From Nocardia sp. CY41 (GTDB lineage: Bacteria > Actinomycetota > Actinomycetes > Mycobacteriales > Mycobacteriaceae), in the NCBI RefSeq assembly GCF_009829325.1, contig NZ_VUOS01000017.1:62001-126000 (forward strand): a DNA stretch of 64,000 nt, written 5' to 3'. The notes under the pieces are model-generated. The model did not search any database and had not been told where the DNA came from. It was given only the letters and a program-made list of their open reading frames with translations. The position numbers and the translations under genes were made by a program. The first letter of the stretch is position 1. Each line of letters starts with the position of its first letter. Positions 16,749 through 26,617 of the stretch are shown one piece after another.

Positions 16749-18029
16749 GTGAAACTGCTCGCCGACACCACTCCGCTGCGCAACCCGGACTATCGACGCC
16801 TGTGGAGTTCGGGCATCGTCACCATGATCGGCGCGCAACTGTCGGTCGTCGCGGTGCCGCAGCAGATCTTCCAGATCACCGGCAGCTCCGGCTACGTGGG
16901 GCTGGCCGGGCTGTTCGGCCTGGCGCCGCTGGTCGTGTTCGGCTTGTGGGGCGGCGCGCTCGCCGACGTCCTCGACCGGCGCAAGCTCCTGCTGATCACC
17001 AATTCGGGCACCGGGCTCACGGCGCTGGCCTTCTGGCTGCAAGCGGCGGCCGGAGTGGACAACGTGTGGATCGTGCTCGGCCTGTTCGCCGTGCAGCAGG
17101 CGTTCTTCGCGGTGAACCAGCCCACCCGCAGCGCCACCATCCCGCGGCTGCTCCCGGAAGGCCAACTCGCCGCCGCCAATTCGCTGAACATGACGGTGAT
17201 GCAGTTCGGCGCCATCGCCGGGCCGGTGCTGGCCGGAGCGCTCATCCCGGTCGTCGGGCTCGCCACGCTCTATCTGATCGACGCCGTCGCGCTGCTGGCC
17301 ACCCTGTGGGCGGTGTGGCGGCTGCCCGCGCTGCCGCCCACCGGGACGGTGCGCCGGGCCGGATTCCGCACGGTGCTGGACGGTTTCGGCTACCTGGCCA
17401 CACAGCGGGTGCTGCTCGCGTCGTTCGCGGTGGACGTGATCGCCATGGTGTTCGGCATGCCCCGCGCGCTGTTCCCGCAGATCGCGCACGAGACCTTCGG
17501 CGACCCGGCCACCGGCGGCGTCGCGCTGGGCTTGCTGTTCGCGTCGATGTCGGCGGGCGCGGTGCTCGGCGGGGTGTTCTCCGGCTGGATTCCGCGCATC
17601 CGCAGGCAGGGCCTCGCCGTGCTGGTCTGCATCGCGCTGTGGGGGCTGGCCATGGTCGGGTTCGGCCTCGCCGTCGGCCTCACCGGCCACGGCCTCGGCG
17701 TCGGGGCCGGGCTGTGGATCGCTTTGGTGTGCTCGGCTTTCGGCGGCGCGGTGGACATGGTCTCGGCCGCGCTCCGGGTGACGATGCTGCAGACGGTGGC
17801 CACCGACGATCTGCGCGGGCGGCTGCAAGGGGTGTTCACCGTGGTGGTCGCGGGTGGCCCGCGCATCGGTGATGTTGCCCACGGTTTCGCGGCGGCGAGC
17901 CTGGGTACCGCTGTAGCCGCGGCGGGCGGCGGCGCGCTCGTGGTGGTGGGCGTGGTGCTCGCGGCAGTCGCGTTTCCGGCCTTCACGCGTTACCGTGTCG
18001 CTCGCGCTCGTGCCGAAATCGCCGCGTGA
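16749..18029 (+). CDS. MFS exporter
   Basis: 426 residues from GTG 16749 with about 10-12 hydrophobic segments. The N-terminal NPDYRRLWSSGIVTMIGAQLSVVAVPQQIFQITGSS and the GALADVLDRRKLLLITN cytoplasmic loop (motif A of the major facilitator superfamily, with D-R-R-K) are of the macrolide-efflux/EntS (MFS_3) type. Export of a drug or siderophore is the usual role in this group; the substrate here is not known. It follows the pdxH terminator, so probably has its own promoter. Confidence 0.88.
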   Translation: MKLLADTTPLRNPDYRRLWSSGIVTMIGAQLSVVAVPQQIFQITGSSGYVGLAGLFGLAPLVVFGLWGGALADVLDRRKLLLITNSGTGLTALAFWLQAAAGVDNVWIVLGLFAVQQAFFAVNQPTRSATIPRLLPEGQLAAANSLNMTVMQFGAIAGPVLAGALIPVVGLATLYLIDAVALLATLWAVWRLPALPPTGTVRRAGFRTVLDGFGYLATQRVLLASFAVDVIAMVFGMPRALFPQIAHETFGDPATGGVALGLLFASMSAGAVLGGVFSGWIPRIRRQGLAVLVCIALWGLAMVGFGLAVGLTGHGLGVGAGLWIALVCSAFGGAVDMVSAALRVTMLQTVATDDLRGRLQGVFTVVVAGGPRIGDVAHGFAAASLGTAVAAAGGGALVVVGVVLAAVAFPAFTRYRVARARAEIAA

Positions 18030-18220
18030 CGTGCAGCGCGAACACCTGGCGATCGCGTTCCGCCGTGGCTGTGGGACCTCACCGCGCCGGGACGTGTTTG
18101 TGAGCCGCCGCAGGACTACCCTCCGGTATTGTCCGCGTCGGTCAACGGCTAGCGTTGAGGCAAGCGCATCGTGCGCCACCGTGCCGGTGCCTGTGGTTCA
18201 AGCCTGAGAGGGATCCTTCC

Positions 18221-19534
<1,314 letters not shown>

Positions 19535-19571
19535 CGAAATCCATCCATCACCTATCGAAGGGGATAGCCGC

Positions 19572-19931
19572 ATGACCAAACCGGAGATCGAGTTCCAGGC
19601 AGGGCCCGCGCCCACCGAGCTGGTGATCAAGGACATCATCGAAGGCTCGGGCAAGGAAGCGGTGCCCGGCGGCACCGTGGAAGTGCACTACGTGGGCGTC
19701 GAATTCGAATCCGGCGAAGAGTTCGACTCGTCGTGGAACCGCGGCGAGTCCATCACCTTCCCGCTGCGCGGCCTGATCCAGGGCTGGCAGGACGGCATCC
19801 CCGGGATGAAGGTCGGCGGTCGCCGTCAGCTGACCATCCCGCCGGAGCTGGCCTACGGCCCGGCCGGCGCCGGTCATCGGCTTTCGGGCAAGACGCTGGT
19901 CTTCGTGATCGACCTGCTGAACGCTAACTAA
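19572..19931 (+). CDS. FKBP-type peptidyl-prolyl isomerase
   Basis: 119 residues from ATG 19572, with CGAAGGGGAT upstream. A single small cytosolic FKBP domain: VEVHYVGVEFESGEEFDSSWNRGESITFPL, then GLIQGWQDGIPGMKVGGRRQLTIPPELAYGP, the classic FKBP core, and a C-terminal LVFVIDLL strand. It catalyses cis-trans isomerisation of Xaa-Pro bonds. Only 37 bp separate it from gltA2, so the two are probably one operon. Confidence 0.95.
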   Translation: MTKPEIEFQAGPAPTELVIKDIIEGSGKEAVPGGTVEVHYVGVEFESGEEFDSSWNRGESITFPLRGLIQGWQDGIPGMKVGGRRQLTIPPELAYGPAGAGHRLSGKTLVFVIDLLNAN

Positions 19932-19935
19932 TCTG

Positions 19936-19954
19936 GCGGCGCCTGCGGCGCCGC
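19936..19954. terminator. GC-rich hairpin just after the FKBP stop
   Basis: Perfect 8-bp arms GCGGCGCC (19936-19943) and GGCGCCGC (19947-19954) with a 3-nt loop, starting 5 bp after the stop codon. It is the likely terminator of the gltA2-FKBP operon. Confidence 0.65.
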
Positions 19955-19973
19955 GTGTTCACGGCCCCTTTAT

Positions 19974-20040
19974 GGCTCGCGTCCGAGCGACCACTGCTTG
20001 CGACTTCGTCGCTTGCGCAGCGGTCGCTCGGACGCGAGCC
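19974..20040. repeat. Large inverted repeat (19-bp perfect arms)
   Basis: Arm 19974-19992 is exactly complementary to 20022-20040; after one mismatch the stem continues 4 bp, and the loop holds a small GCGAC/GTCGC hairpin of its own. It lies between two convergent operons and could act as a second, bidirectional terminator. It is far longer than a normal terminator stem, so an interspersed palindromic element is an alternative. The rest of 19932-20263 holds the hairpin at 20225-20253 and no gene. Confidence 0.7.
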
Positions 20041-20224
20041 GGGCCGCGAACGGCACATGCTCGGTCTCGCTTCGCTCGAAAGACGTTGTCGAGGTGAGCT
20101 GGGCACGTCGTCTTACCAGTTACGGGTCAAGTGCACGCGGTTCTCTGGAGGTCGAACTCCAGCCGACCGGTATCTGTCCTGTGGATCACCGTTGGCTCGC
20201 CCGCCACGAGCCTGAAGATGTTAC

Positions 20225-20253
20225 GGCCCGTCATCTGTGAAGGAAGACGGGCC
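20225..20253. terminator. Hairpin serving the lipoprotein gene
   Basis: Arms GGCCCGTC (20225-20232) and GACGGGCC (20246-20253), 13-nt loop, 10 bp beyond the stop of the minus-strand gene at 20264. Orientation and position fit a terminator for that gene. Confidence 0.5.
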
Positions 20254-20263
20254 CTCGTCATGT

Positions 20264-21433
20264 CTACTTCCTGACGATCTCGACCGGGTCGGTCAGGGCC
20301 GCTGCCAGCGCTGCTTGCTGGGTGCTGCTGCGCTGGGGCAGGGCGGCTACGGCCTTGTCGGTCTGGGTGCTCAGATTGTGGACGATGTTCTGCAACTGGT
20401 TCACGCCGGCGGTGAGCTGGCTGATGGCGCCGACCAGTTGGGCGCCGCCCTGTTCGGCGAGCTGGGGGAGGCCCTCGGCGAGCTTCGCGCCCTGGGTCAG
20501 CTGCGCGCTCGCGCCGGTCAGGCGGTCCACGACGGTGCGAAGCAGCGTGCCGAGATCGGTGTCGGGGTCGACCGCGCCGCCGACGAGCGAGCCGAGGCCG
20601 GTCAGCTGGGAGCCCGCCTGCGCGGACACGCCGCGCAGCGCGTCCAGTTTTCCGATGATGTCGGCGAGCGCCGGATCGTTCGCGAACGGCAGCGCGCGCA
20701 GCAGCGGCAGGATCTGATCGAGTCCGCCGCTCACCGTGTTCGCCGTGCGCTCCACCTGCGCGATGGTGATGCCGGTCGAATCCAGGGCCGCGGCCAACTG
20801 ACCGGCCTGCGCGGCGGCGCCGTCGACGGTGGAGTTCAGCAGCGCGATGGCTGAAGTGAGCTGCGCGGACCCGGTTTTCGCGAACTCCAGGAAGCCGAGC
20901 AGCTGGTCGGCGCCGGAACTGAACTGGTCGGCTCCGGCGGCGGCCGCGTCGACGCCCGCGCCGAGCAACTGGGCGGTGAACTGCACCTGCGACATCTGAG
21001 AGCGGGCCTGCGCGACGGCGGTGAGCGCGGCGTCCACCCCGGCCGCGCCGATCCGATGCGTCACCTCGGTCACCGCGCCGTGCACCAGCTCGGCGTCGGC
21101 CTTTTCGTGGGTCTGCACGGTGACTTCGGCCCGCTTCGGCTCGGGCCCGGCCAGGGTGCCCATCGATGCGGTGAGGTCGGCGGGCAACGTGATGACGACG
21201 GCGTAATCGTCGGTGCTCGCCTCGCCCGGCGCGGCGGCGGTCCATTCGTAACCACCCGCGTCCTGCAGCGCCTTCACCACCCGCGCGCCGGTCGGCCCCG
21301 CGTCGGCATCGATCAGCGCGATGCCCGTCGGCCCGCGATCGGTTCCGGTACAGGCGGTGATCCCGGCGCCGAGCGCACCAGCTGAGACGAGGGCGACGAC
21401 GAGAAGGCCCCGGCGGGCGCGTTTTCCGATCAC
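20264..21433 (-). CDS. Putative lipoprotein resembling the YhgE/Pip extracytoplasmic domain
   Basis: 389 residues. An N-terminal hydrophobic signal (about 8-27) ends in G-I-T-A-C, a fair lipobox. The first mature segment, GIALIDADAGPTGARVVKALQDAGGYEWTAAAPGEASTDDYAVVITLPADLTASMGTL, resembles the opening of YhgE/Pip proteins (VNxD, then DYAVVITLP with FS-type ending). Residues about 130-370 are a long run of Ala/Gly/Leu/Gln heptad-like repeats, probably a helical rod or coiled coil. YhgE/Pip proteins normally have six C-terminal membrane helices; here none are present. Role unknown; possibly linked to cell-wall or secretion machinery. Confidence 0.65.
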   Translation of the reverse strand: MIGKRARRGLLVVALVSAGALGAGITACTGTDRGPTGIALIDADAGPTGARVVKALQDAGGYEWTAAAPGEASTDDYAVVITLPADLTASMGTLAGPEPKRAEVTVQTHEKADAELVHGAVTEVTHRIGAAGVDAALTAVAQARSQMSQVQFTAQLLGAGVDAAAAGADQFSSGADQLLGFLEFAKTGSAQLTSAIALLNSTVDGAAAQAGQLAAALDSTGITIAQVERTANTVSGGLDQILPLLRALPFANDPALADIIGKLDALRGVSAQAGSQLTGLGSLVGGAVDPDTDLGTLLRTVVDRLTGASAQLTQGAKLAEGLPQLAEQGGAQLVGAISQLTAGVNQLQNIVHNLSTQTDKAVAALPQRSSTQQAALAAALTDPVEIVRK

Positions 21434-21516
21434 GCCGCAGACCCTAAACGTGAGTTATGGCGCGCCCCTCGGCGTTTCTCTGAGAGTTGAGTAAGGAGCC
21501 GCGGATGCGTCGCGAG

Positions 21517-22887
21517 TCACACCACCCCGGGCAGATCGAGGACCAGACGGATGCCGCCGAGCGTGCCCGCGTCGAAATACGCTCGGCCGCCGTGTAGCTG
21601 GGCCTGCTGGGCGACCAGCGCCAGGCCGAGGCCGGAGCCGCCCTTGCTCGCCTGGCTGCCGCGGAAGAAGCGGTCGAAGACGGCGTCGCGTTCCTCCGGC
21701 GGGATACCGCGGCCGTTGTCGTCGATCGAGATGACGATGCGGTCGCCCGGCTCGCGGTGCGCGGAAACCAATGCCTCGGTGGCCCCGCCGTGCTTGACCG
21801 AGTTGGCCAGCGCGTTGTCCACCGCCAGCCGCAGCCCCGCGGGCAACCCCCGGGTGACCAGTTCGGCATCCGAATCGATGCGTACGGTGAGGCCGGGGAA
21901 ATGTCGCATGGCGTCGTGCGCGGCCTGGTCGCACAGGTCGCCGACATCGGTGGCGACGTGGTCGCGCTCGTTGGTCAGATCGCCGGTGGCCAGCCGCTCC
22001 AGCGCCGCGAGCGTGCTCTCCACTCGTCCCTGGCTGCGCTGCAGGTCGTCGAGGATCTCGGCCCGCTGCGCCTCGTCGAGATCGAGCGTGCGCAGTACTT
22101 CGAGGTCGGTGCGCATCGCGGTCAGCGGGGTGCGCAGCTCGTGGGCGGACACGGCGGCGAAGTCGCGCGCGGTCTCCAGGGCGGCGGCTGTCTGGGCGTG
22201 CGCCTGATCCACTCGCTGCAACATGGTGTTCACCGCGACGGCCAGCTGCTCCGCCTCGTGCACGCCCGCGCCCTCCACCGGGGCCTGCGGGTTGCGCGGA
22301 TCGGGATAGGCGCTGCGTGCGCCCACCTGGCTGGTCAGCCGGACGATCGGACGCACCGCCGCGCCGGCGAGCAACCAGCCGAGCGCCGCGGCCGCGGCGA
22401 TGGACAGCAGCGCGCCGCCGAGCACCCATCGTTGCTGCTCGGCGGTGGCCTCGGCGGCTCCGGCGGCGGGGATGCCGAGCGAGACCGTGCGGCCCGCGGG
22501 TTGATTCTCGGTGGTGGTCAGGATCCGGTAGGGGGTGCCGCCCACCGTGACGGTGCGGGAACCGGTCGGCAGCGCGGGGAGTTCGGTGGGCGTGCTGGCG
22601 ACGACATCGCCGTTGTCCCGGACGGTCACCGCCATGTCGTTGTTCAGCCCGGTCAGGCTGATGATCCGCACCGCGATCTGCGGTTCGAGCAGGACGATCC
22701 GCGCCGCGACGGCGAGCTGCTGGTCGGCCTGCTGCAGGTTGTTGCGCTCGATGGCGCGAATACTGATCAAGCTGATCAGCGTCACGATGATGATCGCGCC
22801 CGCGGCCGCCGCGCCCGCGACGCGGGTGCGCAGCGAGAACGACCGGCGCCGACGGGTTCTCGGCGACGCGGTGGCGGACACGGTCAT
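21517..22887 (-). CDS. prrB: PrrB-like sensor histidine kinase
   Basis: 456 residues from ATG 22887, whose ATGA overlaps the stop of prrA. Two membrane segments (about 20-42 and 150-172) enclose a short extracytoplasmic sensor. Then HAMP, a DHp helix with the phosphoacceptor His in FAAVSAHELRTPLTAMRTDLEV (about residue 235), the N-box DNALANSVKHGG, G1 IDDNGRGIPPEERDAVFDRFFRG and G2 GGSGLGLALV. PrrB of M. tuberculosis (Rv0902c) has the same build and is needed for early intracellular growth; the signal is not well defined. Confidence 0.88.
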   Translation of the reverse strand: MTVSATASPRTRRRRSFSLRTRVAGAAAAGAIIIVTLISLISIRAIERNNLQQADQQLAVAARIVLLEPQIAVRIISLTGLNNDMAVTVRDNGDVVASTPTELPALPTGSRTVTVGGTPYRILTTTENQPAGRTVSLGIPAAGAAEATAEQQRWVLGGALLSIAAAAALGWLLAGAAVRPIVRLTSQVGARSAYPDPRNPQAPVEGAGVHEAEQLAVAVNTMLQRVDQAHAQTAAALETARDFAAVSAHELRTPLTAMRTDLEVLRTLDLDEAQRAEILDDLQRSQGRVESTLAALERLATGDLTNERDHVATDVGDLCDQAAHDAMRHFPGLTVRIDSDAELVTRGLPAGLRLAVDNALANSVKHGGATEALVSAHREPGDRIVISIDDNGRGIPPEERDAVFDRFFRGSQASKGGSGLGLALVAQQAQLHGGRAYFDAGTLGGIRLVLDLPGVV

Positions 22888-23597
22888 TTCGGCGCTCGCA
22901 GCACGAACCCGACGCCGCGGATCGTGTGCAGCAGCCGGGGCGCGCCGTCCACCTCGAGTTTGCGGCGCAGATAGCCCACGAAGACGTCCACCACGTTGGT
23001 GTCGGCGGCGAAGTCGTAGCCCCACACCAGTTCCAGCAGACGTTCCCGGCTCAGCACCACGCCGACGTTCCTGGCCAGCGTCGACAGCAACTCGAATTCT
23101 CGCTTGGTGAGCTCGATCTCGCGGCCGTTCAGCAGCGCGCGATACCCCGCCACGTCCACTTCGAGCGGACCGACGCTGACCGCGCCCGGGGTCGCGGGCG
23201 CCTGTGTGTCGGACCGGCGGCGCAGCAGCGCCCGGATCCGGGCCACCAACTCCTTCAGCACGAAGGGTTTGACCAGGTAGTCGTCGGCGCCGGACTCCAG
23301 GCCGGAGATGCGGTCGTCCACCGACGCGCGTGCGCTGAGCACACAGATCGGCACCTCGTTGCCCATCGCGCGCAACGCGGTCACCACGCCGGCGCCGTCG
23401 AGCGCGGGCATGTTCATATCGAGCACGATGGCGTCGGGCGAGTGTTCGTTCACGCTGCGCAGCGCTTGTGCGCCGTCCCTGGCCACGAGGACCTGAAAGC
23501 CGGACAACCGCAGGCCGCGCTCGACCGAGGCGAGCACATCCTCGTCGTCGTCGACGACGAGAACCGTCGGGTTCGAGGTCGAGGTCACGTCATCCAT
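22884..23597 (-). CDS. prrA: PrrA-like OmpR-family response regulator
   Basis: 237 residues from ATG 23597 with a GGGGAG site upstream. Receiver domain with the acidic pair in VLVVDDDEDVL, the phosphorylation Asp in AIVLDMNMPALDG (about residue 58), Thr/Ser position in CVLSARAS and Lys in YLVKPF. The C-terminal winged helix (about 145-235) has the OmpR pattern ELTKREFELLSTLARNVGVVLSRERLLELVWGYDFAADTNVVDVFVGYLRRKLE. The phrase after the phosphorylation site and the overlap with prrB match the mycobacterial PrrA/PrrB pair. Confidence 0.92.
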   Translation of the reverse strand: MDDVTSTSNPTVLVVDDDEDVLASVERGLRLSGFQVLVARDGAQALRSVNEHSPDAIVLDMNMPALDGAGVVTALRAMGNEVPICVLSARASVDDRISGLESGADDYLVKPFVLKELVARIRALLRRRSDTQAPATPGAVSVGPLEVDVAGYRALLNGREIELTKREFELLSTLARNVGVVLSRERLLELVWGYDFAADTNVVDVFVGYLRRKLEVDGAPRLLHTIRGVGFVLRAPK

Positions 23598-23725
23598 TCT
23601 GCTCCCCGACTCCGGTGAATCTTCGGACCGTGCGAACGGGGCACGCGGGACGGACATTCCGTCCCGCGGTGGTGACCCGCCGGGTACCGGACATACCCGG
23701 CGAGTCCGTCCACGTCCCCGTGGAA

Positions 23726-24112
23726 TCAGTAGTTGTGGCAGGTCTCGGCCACGATGCGGATGGTGTCGCGCAACTGCGCGGTCCGCGGGTCGTTCTCCGC
23801 CTGGCGTACCGCGTCCGGGTTCTCGTCGATGGCCCGGCGCAGCTCGGCCCGCCGCTGCTCGACCGGCTGGTCGAACCGGCGCTGCAATTCGGCCTTCTGG
23901 CTCGGGTTCGCGTCGAGCACCGCGGCCAGCTGCGGGGCCTTGTCGTGCAGCGCCGCGTCGACCTGGGCGAACGAGCAGTCCGAGGTCAGGAGTGGCTCGG
24001 CGTATTCCATCGGGCCCGCGGTGGCGATGGCGGGGCTCAGGAACAACGTGACCGTGGCGATTCCACCGGTTGCGAGAGCGGCGACGGCGGGGCGGCCTAC
24101 GGAACGTTTCAT
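23726..24112 (-). CDS. Secreted hemophore-like protein
   Basis: 128 residues from ATG 24112; a GGAGG site sits 9 nt upstream, so the longer open frame is not used. A Sec signal (about 1-32) ends in A-T-A-G. The mature protein of about 95 residues is helical, with a conserved-looking LLTSDCSFAQVDAAL start and a single second cysteine in the terminal AETCHNY, which suggests one disulfide linking the ends. This matches the hemophore-related family of mycobacteria and nocardiae (heme-binding Rv0203 relatives). Heme binding here is inferred from the family only. Confidence 0.75.
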   Translation of the reverse strand: MKRSVGRPAVAALATGGIATVTLFLSPAIATAGPMEYAEPLLTSDCSFAQVDAALHDKAPQLAAVLDANPSQKAELQRRFDQPVEQRRAELRRAIDENPDAVRQAENDPRTAQLRDTIRIVAETCHNY

Positions 24113-24233
24113 GATGTATTGCCTCCAGATCATCGAAGGGTTTCGGGGCGGTCTCGAGGCTATTTCGAACTGCTGGCACCCGCGTGAACATCCTCTGAGG
24201 AAACTCTGAGGACGTGTCCGGGCGACGCGGAAC

Positions 24234-26297
24234 TCAGGACGGCACAACCGGATCCGCGTCCGGCGCGACCACGTGGCCGGTGTTCTCGTTGTCGTCGTGC
24301 GCCGGGTCCCGCCACTGGGGCCGCGCCGTGCGGATCTGCTGCTCCAGCGCCGCGAGCACGGCGGGATCCTCGATGGTGGAGGGCACTTCGAACGTCTCGC
24401 CGGAGGTGATCTGCCGGATCGTCTTGCGCAGGATCTTGCCGGACCTGGTCTTGGGCAGCGCCGTCACGATGATGGCGTCGTGGAGCGTGGCGATCGCGCC
24501 GACCTGGGTGCGCACCCGTTCGATCAGCTCGTCGCGCAGCCGATCCGGATCGATCTCGACACCGGACTTGAGCACCACGTACGCCAGCGGCCGGTGCCCC
24601 TTGAGCTCGTCGGGCAGCCCGATGACGGCGCATTCGGCGACCGCCTGGTGCCCCGCGATGGCCGCCTCGATGCTGCCCGCGGAGAGCCGGTGCCCGGCCA
24701 TGTTGATCACGTCGTCGCTGCGGCCGAGGACGTACAGGTAGCCGTCCTCGTCGAAGTAGCCGGAGTCGCCGGTGAGGTAGTGGCCGGGGTAGGCGGACAG
24801 ATAGGAGCGCTCGTAGCGGGCGTCGTCGCGCCAGAGCCCGGTCAGCGTGCCGGGCGGCAAGGGCAGGCCGATGACGATGTTGCCCTCGGTGTTCGGCGCG
24901 ACCGCGTTGCCGGAGGAGTCGAGCACGCGTAGTCGATAGCCCGGCACCGGTACCGAGGCCGAACCCGGTTTGATCGGCAGTTTCTGCAGGCCGAGCGGGT
25001 TCGCGCAGATCGGCCACCCGGTCTCGGTCTGCCACCAATGATCGATGACCGGGCAGTCCGGGCGGCCGGCGAGCAGGGTCTCCTCGGCCCAGGCGTGGGT
25101 GGCCGGGTCCAGGCGCTCGCCCGCGCAGAACAGGGCACGCAGCGAAGAGAGGTCGTGGCGGTGGGCCAGTTCCGCCTCGGGGTCGGCCTTGCGGATGGCG
25201 CGCAGCGCGGTCGGTGCGGTGAACAGCACATCGACCTTGTGTTCGGCGACCACCCGCCAGTACGCGCCCGCGTCCGGCGTGCCGATCGGCTTGCCCTCGT
25301 ACAGCAGCGTGGTCGCTCCGACCAGCAGCGGCGCGTAGACGATGTAGGAGTGCCCGACCACCCAGCCGACGTCGGAGGCGGCCCACATCACCTGGCCCGC
25401 GTCGACGTCGTAGATGTTGCGCATCGACCAGGCCAGGGCCACCGCGTGCCCGCCGTTGTCCCGGACCACGCCCTTCGGCTTCCCGGTGGTGCCGGAGGTG
25501 TAGAGGATGTAGAGCGGATCGGTGGCCGCGACCGACACCGGATCGGCCGGCGCCGCGTCGCGCACGGCGTCGTCCCAGTCCAGCCACTGCGCGGCCACGG
25601 TCTGCGTCGAACTCGGCAGGGACTCGGTGGCGGGCTGCGGGGCGGGGAAATGGATCGTGTCGAACTGCGGCCGCTGCTTGACGATCACCGTGCGGGGCGC
25701 GGTGGTCTGCGCCAGATCCAGCGCCTGCAGCACGATCGGCGGGTATTCGATCTTCTTGCCCGGCTCCAGGCCGCCGGACGCTGTGACGATCAGCACCGGC
25801 TCCGCGTCATCGATGCGCGCGGCCAGCTCTGGGGCCGCGAAGCCGCCGAACACCACCGAGTGGACCGCGCCGATGCGGGCGCAGGCGAGCATCGCGATCA
25901 CCGCTTCGGGGATCATCGGCAGGTAGATCACCACGCGATCGCCCGTCGAGACGCCGAGCCGGACCATCGCGCCGGCAAACCGTGACACCTCGTCGAGCAG
26001 TTCGGCGTAGGTGTAGACGACGGCGGTGTCGGTCATAGCCGAGTCGTATATCAGGGCGGGCTGATCGGCGCGGCTGGGGGCGTCCGGCGTGGTGGGGTGG
26101 ACATGCCGGTCCAGGGCGTTGAAGGAGGTGTTGAGGCGAGCCCCGGAGAACCATCTGGCCACCGGGCGGGCGCCGGCGTCGACGATCTGGTCCGGCGGCA
26201 CGTCCCAGTCGATCGCTTCGGCCGCGCCGGCCCAGAACTCGGCGGGATCCACCAAGCTGGTCTGGTAGGCCGGTCGGTACTCGTGCCGCACGTTCAA
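24234..26297 (-). CDS. prpE: Propionyl-/acetyl-CoA synthetase (PrpE-like)
   Basis: 687 residues from a TTG at 26297 that follows AGGGAG by 8 nt; a GTG at 26291 is the alternative. ANL-superfamily enzyme activating short-chain carboxylates via an acyl-adenylate. Motifs: YTSGTTGKPKGVVRDNGGHAVAL (P-loop), DHWWQTETGWPI (adenylate binding), YLTGDSGYFDEDGYLYVLGRSDDVINMAGHRLS (hinge) and the catalytic Lys in RSGKILRKTIRQI. The N-terminal AEFWAGAAEAIDWDVPP and the tryptophan-rich substrate pocket phrase fit PrpE rather than Acs, though acetate use cannot be excluded. The C-terminus has a short acidic tail. Confidence 0.88.
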   Translation of the reverse strand: MNVRHEYRPAYQTSLVDPAEFWAGAAEAIDWDVPPDQIVDAGARPVARWFSGARLNTSFNALDRHVHPTTPDAPSRADQPALIYDSAMTDTAVVYTYAELLDEVSRFAGAMVRLGVSTGDRVVIYLPMIPEAVIAMLACARIGAVHSVVFGGFAAPELAARIDDAEPVLIVTASGGLEPGKKIEYPPIVLQALDLAQTTAPRTVIVKQRPQFDTIHFPAPQPATESLPSSTQTVAAQWLDWDDAVRDAAPADPVSVAATDPLYILYTSGTTGKPKGVVRDNGGHAVALAWSMRNIYDVDAGQVMWAASDVGWVVGHSYIVYAPLLVGATTLLYEGKPIGTPDAGAYWRVVAEHKVDVLFTAPTALRAIRKADPEAELAHRHDLSSLRALFCAGERLDPATHAWAEETLLAGRPDCPVIDHWWQTETGWPICANPLGLQKLPIKPGSASVPVPGYRLRVLDSSGNAVAPNTEGNIVIGLPLPPGTLTGLWRDDARYERSYLSAYPGHYLTGDSGYFDEDGYLYVLGRSDDVINMAGHRLSAGSIEAAIAGHQAVAECAVIGLPDELKGHRPLAYVVLKSGVEIDPDRLRDELIERVRTQVGAIATLHDAIIVTALPKTRSGKILRKTIRQITSGETFEVPSTIEDPAVLAALEQQIRTARPQWRDPAHDDNENTGHVVAPDADPVVPS

Positions 26298-26617
26298 CCC
26301 CGTGACTCCCTAGCCTCGCCTCGATGCCCGCCTCGATAGATCTGGTTGATTGTGGCAGACTTCACGCGACGCCCGGGTGGGTGCCGCTACCTTTGGTTTT
26401 GCCTGGAACCGGCAGGTCAATGATCGCGACATCACGCCCAGTCACCCAAGAAGTTATTGATCCGTTAGAATCTGATGTCACTTATTTGGGCCGTCGTAGA
26501 CGCAATTTCTCGGCCAGCCGCAGCTCTCGGCCAGCTCCACCTGTCGAGCCAAGCACGCGAATGTGGAGGTTCGGTTGATGGCGCGTGGTAGAGGCCAGTT
26601 TGGAAAGTGAGTGGGAG
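26298..26617. other. Intergenic divergent region ahead of the conservon
   Basis: 320 bp between the divergent synthetase and kinase genes without a credible coding frame. It contains the most AT-rich stretch nearby, about 26445-26490, with a TAGAAT hexamer at 26466-26471 that could be a -10 element for the kinase operon. A GTG at 26585 opens the kinase frame earlier, but without a good ribosome site. Confidence 0.45.
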
